Source of the DNA: Campylobacter concisus
GTDB taxonomy: Bacteria; Campylobacterota; Campylobacteria; Campylobacterales; Campylobacteraceae
Assembly (NCBI RefSeq): GCF_003048405.1
Contig: NZ_PIQS01000005.1
Location: 61,745 to 125,744, forward strand
Length of the DNA: 64,000 nucleotides
Direction: 5' to 3'
The notes below the pieces were generated by a model, which did no database searches, had not been told where the DNA came from, and saw only the letters and a list, made by a program, of their open reading frames with translations. The translations under genes were made by a program, and so were the position numbers. This document shows positions 56,106 to 64,000 of the stretch, one piece after another (position 1 is the stretch's first letter; every line of letters begins with the position of its first letter).

Positions 56106-57049
56106 GCGATCATCCTTGCAATATCTATCTCTTTTAAATTGAGGATGTCTGTAATTACTCTTTTATTTTTTACCCTTGCTATTTGAATGATATAGTCAAT
56201 TGCTGTCATTATTAGGCTGTCAAGCATACTTTCATCTACGTTTGATAATCCACCGCCTAATATAATATTTGTTTTTATTGCTTTTATGGCATCTTTTGGG
56301 TTGTTCGCATGTAGTGTGCTTAGGTTGCCTGCGTGTCCTGTATTATTTACACGTAAAAATGAAAAAGTGTTTCGTATATCTATTTCGCCTAGAAATAATC
56401 TATCAGGTCGCAAACGCATCGCATTATCGATCGCTACTTGGTAGCTATAAATTTCTGTTGCTATTTTAGGGACGGCAAGTTGAGTTTTATTTATGTTTTC
56501 AACTCTTAGTTCTTGGCTATCTTCTATGGTTACTACTCGCTCGCTTGGGTCTATTTCCCCCATTAGTGAGTTTAAAAAACTTGTCTTTCCACTTCCAGTT
56601 CCACCACTTAAAAGCACATTCTTTTTTTCGTGTATCAAATCTTTTATTTTTTCATAGCTCCAGCCATTATTTATGCATTTTTCACTTAGGATAAAGCTTT
56701 CGAGTGGATAAATTTCTTTGCTTGGTATCCTTATGCAGATTGCTATTTCGCTATTAAATAGGCTTGATTTGTGCTGTGCTTGAACACGATATCGCAAAAA
56801 TGGACTTGGCAATTCACAAGACAAGTGGCAATGGCTTTCATCAAAACGTTGATTTCTTCTAGTTGCCAACTCGACTAAAAAACTATTTAAAAATTTAGCA
56901 TCTAGTTTTTCGTCTTTTACCACTTCCCAGTGGTCACCATAATCTATATTAATTTCGCAAGGCTGATTAAAAATTAGCTCGTTTGCGTTTAGATTTAGAT
57001 ATGGCTTTAAAACACTAAGAATGTTTTTTAAAATTATACTTTCACTCAT
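56102..57049 (-). CDS. virB11: VirB11-family secretion ATPase
   Basis: Hexameric ATPase of the T4SS base. At 315 residues it has Walker A GGTGSGKTS (149-157), the Asp box VVTIEDSQEL, Walker B-like PDRLFLGEID and the His box GHAGNLSTLHANNP. It overlaps the MobC-like gene and the coiled-coil gene by a few bases each. Confidence 0.95.
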   Translation of the reverse strand: MSESIILKNILSVLKPYLNLNANELIFNQPCEINIDYGDHWEVVKDEKLDAKFLNSFLVELATRRNQRFDESHCHLSCELPSPFLRYRVQAQHKSSLFNSEIAICIRIPSKEIYPLESFILSEKCINNGWSYEKIKDLIHEKKNVLLSGGTGSGKTSFLNSLMGEIDPSERVVTIEDSQELRVENINKTQLAVPKIATEIYSYQVAIDNAMRLRPDRLFLGEIDIRNTFSFLRVNNTGHAGNLSTLHANNPKDAIKAIKTNIILGGGLSNVDESMLDSLIMTAIDYIIQIARVKNKRVITDILNLKEIDIARMIA

Positions 57050-57248
57050 CTTGCTCGTTTTGCTTTTGGTCTGGTGCTTGGTTCATTAAATTTCTTTTTT
57101 CTTCTAGCAACATCTCAAGCTTTTGTTTCTCTTTATCTGCATTCGCTTGAGCTTTCTCGGTTTTTTTTACCTGTTTTGCTATACGCTCCAAAATTTTGTT
57201 ATAAGCGTTTTGGTTTTTGATTTCCGCTTTAATATCTTCTAGTTGCAC
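57042..57248 (-). CDS. Small coiled-coil protein in the T4SS operon
   Basis: A 68-residue, highly charged helix with heptad-like spacing and a Gln-rich end. No recognised family. It overlaps virB11 by eight bases and lies nine bases after virB10, so it is part of the operon. A start at 57248 has GGAGCAAGCG upstream. Confidence 0.6.
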   Translation of the reverse strand: MQLEDIKAEIKNQNAYNKILERIAKQVKKTEKAQANADKEKQKLEMLLEEKRNLMNQAPDQKQNEQDE

Positions 57249-57257
57249 GCTTGCTCC

Positions 57258-58481
57258 TTAATCGTTGAAATATTGCATTAAAACTTCGCCATTTTTAGGT
57301 TTAGCAAACCACATGTGATTTGTTGGTACTAAAAATATACGGCTTCCGCTTTTAATTTCAATTGTTGGTTTAATTTGACTTTGTTGTTGAATTATGTCTT
57401 GAACCACACTACTTACATCACTTCTTGAATTAGAGTAAATTTCATTTACATAGGTGTTGTTTGCATTGTTTCCGCTATTAATTTTCGATGCTATGCCTAA
57501 AAGCAAGGCATTTGTAATTGTTGAGATTGAATATGCTATGCCGTATCTTTCCCAATATTTGTTATTGACTGCTCCAACTGCTCCTGTCATACCCATATTA
57601 TCAGCTACTATTGCATCTGTTAGCATTATGTTTATGCCTTGTGGCGTGATAATCTCTCGCCATCTAATTTCTAATCGCTCGTGTCCGATCTTGGTGTCGT
57701 TGGTGTAAAATCCTATTGCTTTACTTCCACGTGGTATCAATACGGCTCGCCCCATTGCGGCATATATATCTTGCTCTATTTGAGCCGTAACTATTCCGCT
57801 TAAATCCGAGCTTATTGCACTAGTTAATATGGCTGGGATTAGTCTGCCAGCTCTAATTGTGCGATACAGCCTATGTTCATTTGTGCTTATATCAACTGGC
57901 TTTTGATTTGAAAAGCTATCAACGCCATATTTTGAGCTGTTTTGATTTACGCTTTTTACTTCGTTATTGCGATTTGCTAAAATTTGCGCTCGCATTAGTT
58001 CCTGCATTCGTTTTTTATACGCTCTTTGGTTGTCTATTGCCATTTCTTGTCGCAATTGTTCTTGTTTGGCTTGAAGCTTGGCTTGTTGTTCTCTTGCACG
58101 CTGTGCCATTTGCTCCTGCTCTTGTATATCTTGCTCAGGTGTCTGATCTTGCGAATTTTGATTTCTTTGTGTGTTTAAAGCATTTTGTTGCTTGTTGCCT
58201 AGCTTCTCGAGTCTGTTTAAAATCTCAGTTAAATTCTGATCTTCATTTGGCTCTCTCTTGCCAGCTTTATAAATATAATCATCTACTGGGAATTTTGAAT
58301 TTTCGAATAGATGATTTAAATTTGTTTGATTTTGCAAATTCCTGATCTTCTCATCTTTTGCTTTTTTGCTTATATTTTCGTCATCAAATATTTCAGCCGT
58401 AGCTGTATTGGTGGCAAAAAGGGGGGCAGATATAACGCTAATTGTAACTATGCTTAAAAATAGTCTATTCCCCTTTTTCAT
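57258..58481 (-). CDS. virB10: VirB10-family T4SS core protein
   Basis: Spans the envelope and forms the outer-membrane pore with VirB7 and VirB9. I start it at the ATG at 58481, with AAAGGAA upstream (407 residues). After a hydrophobic N-terminal segment (LFLSIVTISVISAPLF) comes a Gln-rich coiled region (about 95-165), then the TrbI/VirB10 C-terminal barrel with RLIPAILTSAISSDLSGIVTA in part and GRAVLIPRGSKAIGFY. Confidence 0.92.
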   Translation of the reverse strand: MKKGNRLFLSIVTISVISAPLFATNTATAEIFDDENISKKAKDEKIRNLQNQTNLNHLFENSKFPVDDYIYKAGKREPNEDQNLTEILNRLEKLGNKQQNALNTQRNQNSQDQTPEQDIQEQEQMAQRAREQQAKLQAKQEQLRQEMAIDNQRAYKKRMQELMRAQILANRNNEVKSVNQNSSKYGVDSFSNQKPVDISTNEHRLYRTIRAGRLIPAILTSAISSDLSGIVTAQIEQDIYAAMGRAVLIPRGSKAIGFYTNDTKIGHERLEIRWREIITPQGINIMLTDAIVADNMGMTGAVGAVNNKYWERYGIAYSISTITNALLLGIASKINSGNNANNTYVNEIYSNSRSDVSSVVQDIIQQQSQIKPTIEIKSGSRIFLVPTNHMWFAKPKNGEVLMQYFND

Positions 58482-58482
58482 T

Positions 58483-59709
58483 TTAAATTCCTTTAGTTTC
58501 ATTTATTGTTTTTTTGTTTTCTTTTTGGTGCTGTTTTATTGCTTCTTTATCTGTATTTAGGTTTTTTCTTATTTCTTTTCTATCTCTTTCTTCTTGCGTT
58601 TCTTTTCTCTCTACGCACACATAGCTATCGCCACTTTTAATAGTAAATTTTGGATTTATGGTTTCGGCTATAATGTAGTCTCCTATCACTCTTGTTTCTA
58701 CTGGGCTGTCCTGCTTATCTATTACTGCAAAAATTGTAGGAATTTGTGGCATTTCATCTTTGGCATATTTAAAATATGTAAATTTCTTGTCGCTAAAAAT
58801 TTCTGCCGACAAAAGCCATTCATTTTCTTTTTTTGCTTTTTGCGTATAGCCAGTATATATATCGCTCTTTAGCACTTTTAGCTCTGCTATGCCATCTTTT
58901 ATGATTTTATATTTATCGCTTTCATCTTTTGCTTTGGCTTGCTTTGCCTTTTGCACTTCATCGTCTTGTATGCGAATTACAAAGCTTGGATCATTCGTAT
59001 TTTTGTAGTCTGTCGAATACAAATAAAATGTGTGGATTTTTCCATCGCTTGTAAAAATAGTTAGACTTGTATCAATTCCTATAAGCTGTGGGATTATCGC
59101 TATAGCATTTGCTTTGCTTGGTATTTGCTCTACTTTAAATCCTGTTTGGTCGCCCAATACAAAATTATCTATATCATTATCAAATATAAGCGTTGTTGCC
59201 ATTGCTTGGCGAGTACGTATTTTATGCGTCTTATTTGGTACGTATTTTATTGTTTGCGTATTTTCATATCCGCTATAATTTTTAGTATGGAATTTGTTTT
59301 GTAGTGCTTTTAAGTCCTGATTTCTTATAGCATTTTGCATAAGCTCAAGCTCTTCTTTGCTTATATCTTGTGATTGCTCCACACCCATTCCATCTTGCTC
59401 TGGTATTTGCGCCATTTGTGGTTGAGAATTATTAAATTTTGCTAGTTGCGGATGATTGTTCTGCCCCATGCCAAATGGTTTTACCTTGAAATTTGATTGA
59501 ACTTGGCTATTAATATCCTTGTTTTTGTCATTAAAAATATCTTCGCCCATTGAGCCATTTTTTTGCTGTTCATTAACTAGTTCTTGTGTCTGTCGCATAA
59601 TTGCGCGGACTTCATTCATTTGTTCTTCGCTTAATCCGCCTTGATCTTGTTCTGCATTTAAATTTAAAACAAATAATGCTATTAAAGATAATCTAATTAA
59701 ATTTTTCAT
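58483..59709 (-). CDS. virB9: VirB9-family T4SS core protein with extended N-terminus
   Basis: A 408-residue outer-membrane core protein. A signal peptide (MKNLIRLSLIALFVLNLNA) is followed by about 120 Gln/Asn-rich residues not usual in VirB9 (typically near 290 residues), then the VirB9/CagX domain (KIRTRQAMATTLIFDNDI, then GKIHTFYLYS, and the C-terminal NPKFTIKSGDSYVCVER). The extension may reach into the periplasm. It overlaps virB8 by four bases. Confidence 0.9.
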   Translation of the reverse strand: MKNLIRLSLIALFVLNLNAEQDQGGLSEEQMNEVRAIMRQTQELVNEQQKNGSMGEDIFNDKNKDINSQVQSNFKVKPFGMGQNNHPQLAKFNNSQPQMAQIPEQDGMGVEQSQDISKEELELMQNAIRNQDLKALQNKFHTKNYSGYENTQTIKYVPNKTHKIRTRQAMATTLIFDNDIDNFVLGDQTGFKVEQIPSKANAIAIIPQLIGIDTSLTIFTSDGKIHTFYLYSTDYKNTNDPSFVIRIQDDEVQKAKQAKAKDESDKYKIIKDGIAELKVLKSDIYTGYTQKAKKENEWLLSAEIFSDKKFTYFKYAKDEMPQIPTIFAVIDKQDSPVETRVIGDYIIAETINPKFTIKSGDSYVCVERKETQEERDRKEIRKNLNTDKEAIKQHQKENKKTINETKGI

Positions 59710-60356
59710 TTCTTATCCTTTTCATCTATTATCTGCGTTACTTGATATTTGTTCACTATAAAGCCTGTTGGGTTTTTCATTGTGTCCGCATAATTACTAG
59801 TTTGGTTACGGAAGTCATACTCTATTGCACTTCTATATTTTTTATAGCTAACTTCAGTGCGAGTTGGATTTGTAATTTCTGCTTGAAAATCTATCGTAGC
59901 TACATTTTGGCTTAAAATCGCTACGTTTAGGATTTTTATATCTCTATAGTAATTTTTTGTAGTGTAAATTGAATTAGGATCACTAACCAAATTTTCGAAC
60001 GCTTCCCATACCTGTCTACTACTTTGCGTACGTATTTCATTGTAACGCTCGGCATCATCTATGCGATTAATTAGCTCTCTATTTTTCACATATCCTGCGA
60101 GTATGCTCTTTAAAAGCTCTTCATTGTTTCTAACATTTAAGCTGGTGTCGTCTATTGTCACAAACCTTGAGTCACCATCTGAAAATTTTAACAATACAGG
60201 CTTTGTTTCTTTAAGAGGTGTTAGCAGTGCTATTGCAATGGATAAACTTATGCTAACTATGGTTAAAGCAATGATCACATAAAACATATACGCTTTTATA
60301 TTTCGCTCCGCCTTAAAAATAAAATTTGGGTCTACTTTTTTGTCTTCGTATGCCAT
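59706..60356 (-). CDS. virB8: VirB8-family T4SS inner-membrane protein
   Basis: A 216-residue bitopic protein with a single membrane segment at about 25-48 (FYVIIALTIVSISLSIAIAL) and the NTF2-like periplasmic domain (VTIDDTSLNVRNNEELLKSI, then TIDFQAEITNPTRTEVSYKKY in part). It starts two bases before the stop of the VirB7-like gene end region and overlaps virB9. Confidence 0.92.
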   Translation of the reverse strand: MAYEDKKVDPNFIFKAERNIKAYMFYVIIALTIVSISLSIAIALLTPLKETKPVLLKFSDGDSRFVTIDDTSLNVRNNEELLKSILAGYVKNRELINRIDDAERYNEIRTQSSRQVWEAFENLVSDPNSIYTTKNYYRDIKILNVAILSQNVATIDFQAEITNPTRTEVSYKKYRSAIEYDFRNQTSNYADTMKNPTGFIVNKYQVTQIIDEKDKK

Positions 60357-60357
60357 A

Positions 60358-60480
60358 TTAACCTACTTGTATGATGTCGTAGCAAGCGCAAGGGCTTACT
60401 TTTTCTATTTTGCTTGGCTTATCAGCACATCCACTTAAAAATATTGTTAAAGCTGTTGCTACAATTACTGCTAGTTTCAT
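60358..60480 (-). CDS. VirB7-like lipoprotein, 40 residues
   Basis: A short reading frame: a hydrophobic start (KLAVIVATALTIF), then the lipobox LSGC with Cys16 to be lipidated, then a brief polar tail (ADKPSKIEKVSPCACYDI) with two extra Cys near the end. AAAGGAGC precedes the ATG. Its position between virB4 and virB8 and its length match VirB7, which anchors VirB9 in the outer membrane. Confidence 0.82.
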   Translation of the reverse strand: MKLAVIVATALTIFLSGCADKPSKIEKVSPCACYDIIQVG

Positions 60481-60482
60481 TT

Positions 60483-62945
60483 TTAGCTCCTTTGTTCTTT
60501 GTGTTCTATATAGTATTTGCGCCAATGTATTGGGCTTTCAGTCTTTAATTTTTTTATCAAATTTACGCTATCTGAGCTTGACGAGAATACTCTTAAATAA
60601 TTTCCTAGACTTGATAAATTGACATTTAGTTTTGCGCTTTCATTTCGTAGCTTCATGTTTAAAAGCACCTGCCTAGCATTTGATTGAGTGTCTTTTAAGA
60701 ATTTAGCTTCCGTAGGTGTTAGCCCTATTATTTCGCTTAGTTGATTTAGTGTATCTTCGTTGTTTGTTGGGAAGATAAGAAAATTTGCAATATTGTCAAG
60801 AAATGATGAGCCACGCTCGTTGCCATTAAATAAGCTTATGTTTTGAAATCCGAAGCATCCAACACCACCTATCTTCCTCCACTCCAAAATACCTTCAAGG
60901 ATTTTCTCTGACATTACTTCATCTCTTAGATAGTCCTTCAACTCGTCTATAAAACAAAAAAAGCCACGTATATTTTCGCTATTTTTTGCCTGATTTTTTA
61001 GTCTGTGAAATACATACATTGCGGTGAGGGCTGATACCTTTTTGTTTGGCAATATTCCATCCATATTTAGCACTGATAGCTGTTTTGTGAAATTTAGGGC
61101 ATCTTCCTTGTTATCAAAAATTGAGCCCTTATAATTTCCAAATCTAGTTTTTAATCTTGCTTCATTATCAGCTGGCAGTGAGTCTATGAAATCGCTTAAT
61201 GACAATATTTGATCCGCTTGCTTATTGTCAAAAAGCCTATTTATTGTTTCTCTAATATCTTTTGTTGCATCATGCTCTTCAGGCTTTAGCTCTGCCATTG
61301 AGCTTAGCCATGACGCTAAAAATTCTCTATTCTCTGCTGTATCGGCTAGGCTGAATGGATTTAGTTTAAACCCATCGCTTTCGCTATCATGATATTCGCC
61401 GTCCATGTAATTTGTGAAGCAATACATACCCCTTAACTTGTCCATTGCAAAAATGCTTACAGGATACTTAAAGAGATTTGCCATCAAGAATTGAATTGTT
61501 GTTGTTTTACCAGTTCCTGTTCCACCTATGATCATTGTATGACCAGCTGGTCTATCTCCATCAGGCTGGCAGTGGAAGTTGAACAAAAATGGTGTGCCAT
61601 TTAAGTGTTTAAAAGTCGTAACTGCTTCGTCGCCCCAATCATTTTGGTTAAAGCCAGTTACTTCGTTTTCAAAATTTGCGATCGTAGCTAGGTTGCTTAT
61701 GTTTAGGGTTTTCTTTCTTGCGTTCAAATTTCCACGACTTGGGAAGAGGCTAAAATATAGTGCCTTTTGGTTAATAGTCTCTCTAACAACGTTGAGACCT
61801 TGATTTTCAAGGATATTTTTTAATTCATTTGTGCGATTATCTAGTTCCGCTAGGTTGTCGGCTAGGCAATATATAGAAAAGCTTGTTTCAACTAGGTTTT
61901 CTCTATCTGCTTGGATAAGCTCCATCAAATGATCCAGTTCTTGTTGGACTAGTTCAACCGAGAAGGCTCTAGTATCTTTTATTTTTTTGATTGCTTTGCG
62001 TTTTTCATAAGCTTTGAAATAAATCATTGTCATAAACTCATGATCGCTTTTAATTAAATTTGACGTAATGATTGACTTAATTTGCTCTGTTTCGTATGCC
62101 TTGACGCTTATAAATCTTGCATATTTTGTTGTGCCATCATTTCGATAAAATTCAATATAATCTTTTTTAAATTCGACATAAGAGCTAATGTAGCTATCTG
62201 TTATTAATTCGTTTGTGTATCTTAAATTTGTTTCCTGTGCGTTTGAGTATGTGGCATAAAAATTAATTATCTCATCACTACTCATCTGGCGTGGTTGATA
62301 CGTTGCCAAATGATTTTTAACGTTTAAGAGTGTGTTATTTAACAACTCCATTTTTTGTTTATAGTTTGAGCTTTCTTTATTTTTTTCGTCTTGTTCGCTA
62401 GTTACTTTTGTCTTAAAACTTTCAAGAAATCCAGTTATATTTTTCGTCGTAGTCGATATAAGCATAAAATATTTGATTGAATAAATATCTTGATTTTGTT
62501 CCCATTTTTCAATTATTTCATTCGCATATTGATTTATATTTTTTTCGATGTAGTCTTTAGCCTTGATTTTAGTTTTTTTGATGATTAAATTGGTCTCTAC
62601 ATTATCTCTTAGCGTCGTAAAAAACATAATTCGATTTAATAGATAATCCATTTCATTGTCAAGACTAATTCCTGCGTAGCTTGTCCCTTTTAGCTCCACT
62701 GCAATTGTTATGTTGCCATCTTTTGTAACAATAGCATTCTCGCCGTATTTGCATGCGATATTGTTTTCTTTTGCCATTGTGTATATTTCAGGTTCGCCCA
62801 TCATTATTATTTTGTCAGCTTTTCTATTTAATTGACTTATTTTTGAGCGGATATCGCTATCTTTTTCTTTTTTTGTTTCAGCTACAAGCTCTTGCTTGTT
62901 TAGTTTCCAATCTCTAAAAACATCTATAAGTCCACGAGCCATCAT
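60483..62945 (-). CDS. virB4: VirB4-family T4SS ATPase
   Basis: The large ATPase that powers pilus assembly and transfer. At 820 residues it has Walker A GGTGTGKTT (474-482) and Walker B FFCFIDE (662-668), with the CagE/VirB4 N-terminal domain before. The start is one of two adjacent ATGs. VirB3 is a separate upstream gene, unlike the fused VirB3/4 of some Campylobacter plasmids. Confidence 0.95.
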   Translation of the reverse strand: MMARGLIDVFRDWKLNKQELVAETKKEKDSDIRSKISQLNRKADKIIMMGEPEIYTMAKENNIACKYGENAIVTKDGNITIAVELKGTSYAGISLDNEMDYLLNRIMFFTTLRDNVETNLIIKKTKIKAKDYIEKNINQYANEIIEKWEQNQDIYSIKYFMLISTTTKNITGFLESFKTKVTSEQDEKNKESSNYKQKMELLNNTLLNVKNHLATYQPRQMSSDEIINFYATYSNAQETNLRYTNELITDSYISSYVEFKKDYIEFYRNDGTTKYARFISVKAYETEQIKSIITSNLIKSDHEFMTMIYFKAYEKRKAIKKIKDTRAFSVELVQQELDHLMELIQADRENLVETSFSIYCLADNLAELDNRTNELKNILENQGLNVVRETINQKALYFSLFPSRGNLNARKKTLNISNLATIANFENEVTGFNQNDWGDEAVTTFKHLNGTPFLFNFHCQPDGDRPAGHTMIIGGTGTGKTTTIQFLMANLFKYPVSIFAMDKLRGMYCFTNYMDGEYHDSESDGFKLNPFSLADTAENREFLASWLSSMAELKPEEHDATKDIRETINRLFDNKQADQILSLSDFIDSLPADNEARLKTRFGNYKGSIFDNKEDALNFTKQLSVLNMDGILPNKKVSALTAMYVFHRLKNQAKNSENIRGFFCFIDELKDYLRDEVMSEKILEGILEWRKIGGVGCFGFQNISLFNGNERGSSFLDNIANFLIFPTNNEDTLNQLSEIIGLTPTEAKFLKDTQSNARQVLLNMKLRNESAKLNVNLSSLGNYLRVFSSSSDSVNLIKKLKTESPIHWRKYYIEHKEQRS

Positions 62946-62952
62946 CTAATCC

Positions 62953-63195
62953 TTATGCAAAAAATTTTCTTTGTGAAATTTTCAAATTTGAGCCGATGAT
63001 CTCATAGATATCTTCATCGAAAAATTCCAAAATGAAAAAAAAGCAGTATAGAACTGCAACGACTGCCAATGAATACAAAATCAAGATAAACCACGATATA
63101 AATCCGATTACAAAAATAATTAGTAAGCTTGTTGTAGTTAGCCCCATTATTTTTGTTTTTCTAGTTAAGTCCATATAGCAGTCAGTTACAACCAT
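62953..63195 (-). CDS. virB3: VirB3-family T4SS protein
   Basis: An 80-residue inner-membrane protein. The N-terminal DLTRKTKIMGLTTTSLLII is typical, followed by a hydrophobic span to about residue 52 and a short charged end. The start at 63195 has only a weak ribosome site; an ATG at 63174 is possible. It is seven bases from virB4. Confidence 0.85.
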   Translation of the reverse strand: MVVTDCYMDLTRKTKIMGLTTTSLLIIFVIGFISWFILILYSLAVVAVLYCFFFILEFFDEDIYEIIGSNLKISQRKFFA

Positions 63196-63211
63196 TTTAC
63201 ACTCGCTTTAT

Positions 63212-63529
63212 CTACATTGCTGCGGCAGTTAATCCGTAGCAAACCCCGAGGATAATTGATGCGATTACTACAAATCTTATATGTTGTTTTATTTGCTCTA
63301 CATTGAAAAATGCTGTTAGCATAAGGACAATAATCCAGAGAATTCCAATTACAAGTATTATCGTGTTGAGAACGCTCGCAACACTACTTCCTGCTTCGGT
63401 TACTTGAGTATTTACGTTTTGCTCAAGTGTCTTTAATACATTTTGTCCGCCACCTGCTCCAAAAAGAAACAATGGTGAGCACATTGTCAGATAGAAAAGC
63501 TTTTTCGCTTTTGATAGGATTTTTTTCAT
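63212..63529 (-). CDS. virB2: VirB2-family pilin
   Basis: A 105-residue major pilin subunit of the T4SS. A signal peptide (KKLFYLTMCSPLFLFGAG) is followed by a short polar part and two membrane segments (about 50-70 and 83-104: TIILVIGILWIIVLMLTAFF and VVIASIILGVCYGLTAA). AAAGGAG is before the ATG. It is the first gene of the virB run. Confidence 0.88.
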   Translation of the reverse strand: MKKILSKAKKLFYLTMCSPLFLFGAGGGQNVLKTLEQNVNTQVTEAGSSVASVLNTIILVIGILWIIVLMLTAFFNVEQIKQHIRFVVIASIILGVCYGLTAAAM

Positions 63530-64000
63530 TCCATACTCCTTTGTAATTTATTTTGTTTTCGTTACTATATTATTTTTTAAAAACGGACTTTTTGTATAAA
63601 TATTTTTAAGATGTATGTTTTTATGGGAGTTCTAAAATATGATATAAGTTTTTTTTAATTTTTTATTTACTTTTTAATTTTTCTAAAGTAGCGTTTTTTT
63701 GGCACTTCATTTATTTTTTTTATAAATTTTTTCTTTTACAAAATGCCACTTTATAAAAAAATTGTATTTTTTTTATTTTTTATTATCTTTTGTGTCTTTG
63801 ACTATATATTTTCAATTTTATATATTCTATTTTAATTTATTTTTTTATAAATATAATTTTTCTTATCATCTTTATTTTACTTATTTTATATTTTTTACAA
63901 ATATTCTTTTTAATTACTATTATTATTTAAAAAAATAAAATGCGATTTTATTTTTTATTTTTATTCTTTTGTAAAAAGAATAAAAATCACACTATAAAGC
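63530..64000. other. AT-rich region upstream of the virB operon
   Basis: About 470 bases, very AT-rich, with no gene recognised on either strand. It must hold the virB promoter; on the minus strand TAATATAGT, some 40 bases before the virB2 ATG, could be the -10. No copy of the shared element was found here. At the end lies the inverted repeat listed next. Confidence 0.5.
63957..63987. repeat. Perfect 14-base inverted repeat at the window end
   Basis: ATTTTTATTCTTTT (63957-63970) and its exact reverse complement (63974-63987) surround a three-base GTA loop. The stem is almost pure A+T. It could be a terminator for a gene beyond 64000 or part of an origin. Confidence 0.5.

Noticed and set aside
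57857..58345. Plus-strand frame of 162 codons
   Set aside because: Antisense to the Gln-rich part of virB10; Gln codons read backwards give Leu and Cys.

Overview
The window is from a Campylobacter-type epsilonproteobacterium; C. concisus or a close relative is my best guess. Evidence: low G+C, frequent AAATTT/TTTTAAAATT spacers, AAGGA ribosome sites, tightly overlapping genes, and gene orders I recall from C. jejuni (pnp, purD, guaA and uvrC together; rplY-pth-lptG-lysA-pheA-hisC-fliF-fliG-fliH-dxs-perR, then ubiE-xseA-serC). The species is inference. I saw no rRNA, tRNA or CRISPR array.

Region 1 (1-24.2 kb) is mostly chromosomal housekeeping on the minus strand: a universal stress protein, pnp, a phosphoribosyltransferase-like protein, lptD, an RDD membrane protein, purD, hemD, a Bcr/CflA drug transporter, a bicupin protein, guaA and nhaD. 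Directly behind guaA sits a two-gene Hachiman anti-phage system (hamA nuclease, hamB helicase). On the plus strand are a DUF721-like gene, uvrC and an unusual two-gene module: a PAS/HPt-like protein and a membrane hybrid histidine kinase. Both have lost their phosphorelay histidines. A 55-residue lipoprotein gene overlaps the start of the DUF721-like gene head to head.

Region 2 (22.9-43.7 kb) holds trpE, a TauE/SafE permease, a methyltransferase, serC, xseA, ubiE, a CYTH-CHAD protein, perR, dxs, fliH-fliG-fliF, hisC, pheA, lysA, lptG, pth, rplY and tal. Most are on the minus strand and many overlap by a few bases, so long polycistronic messages are likely.

Region 3 (43.7-64 kb) is a plasmid-like or integrated conjugative element. 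It carries a Rep_3 replication initiator, a ParA ATPase, several small unknown proteins, an orphan EcoRI-family adenine methyltransferase, SSB, a type IA topoisomerase, an ArdC-N-like protein, a MobC-like protein and a type IV secretion system (VirB2, B3, B4, B7-like, B8, B9, B10, B11, VirD4 and VirB6-like). No integrase, relaxase, VirB1 or VirB5 is visible; they may lie beyond base 64000. Four of its transcription units share an AT-rich element 16-18 bases upstream of a -10 box, which suggests common control of the maintenance and establishment genes.

Most noteworthy: the Hachiman pair, the phosphotransfer-dead PAS/HPt plus hybrid-kinase pair, and the shared promoter element of the conjugative element.
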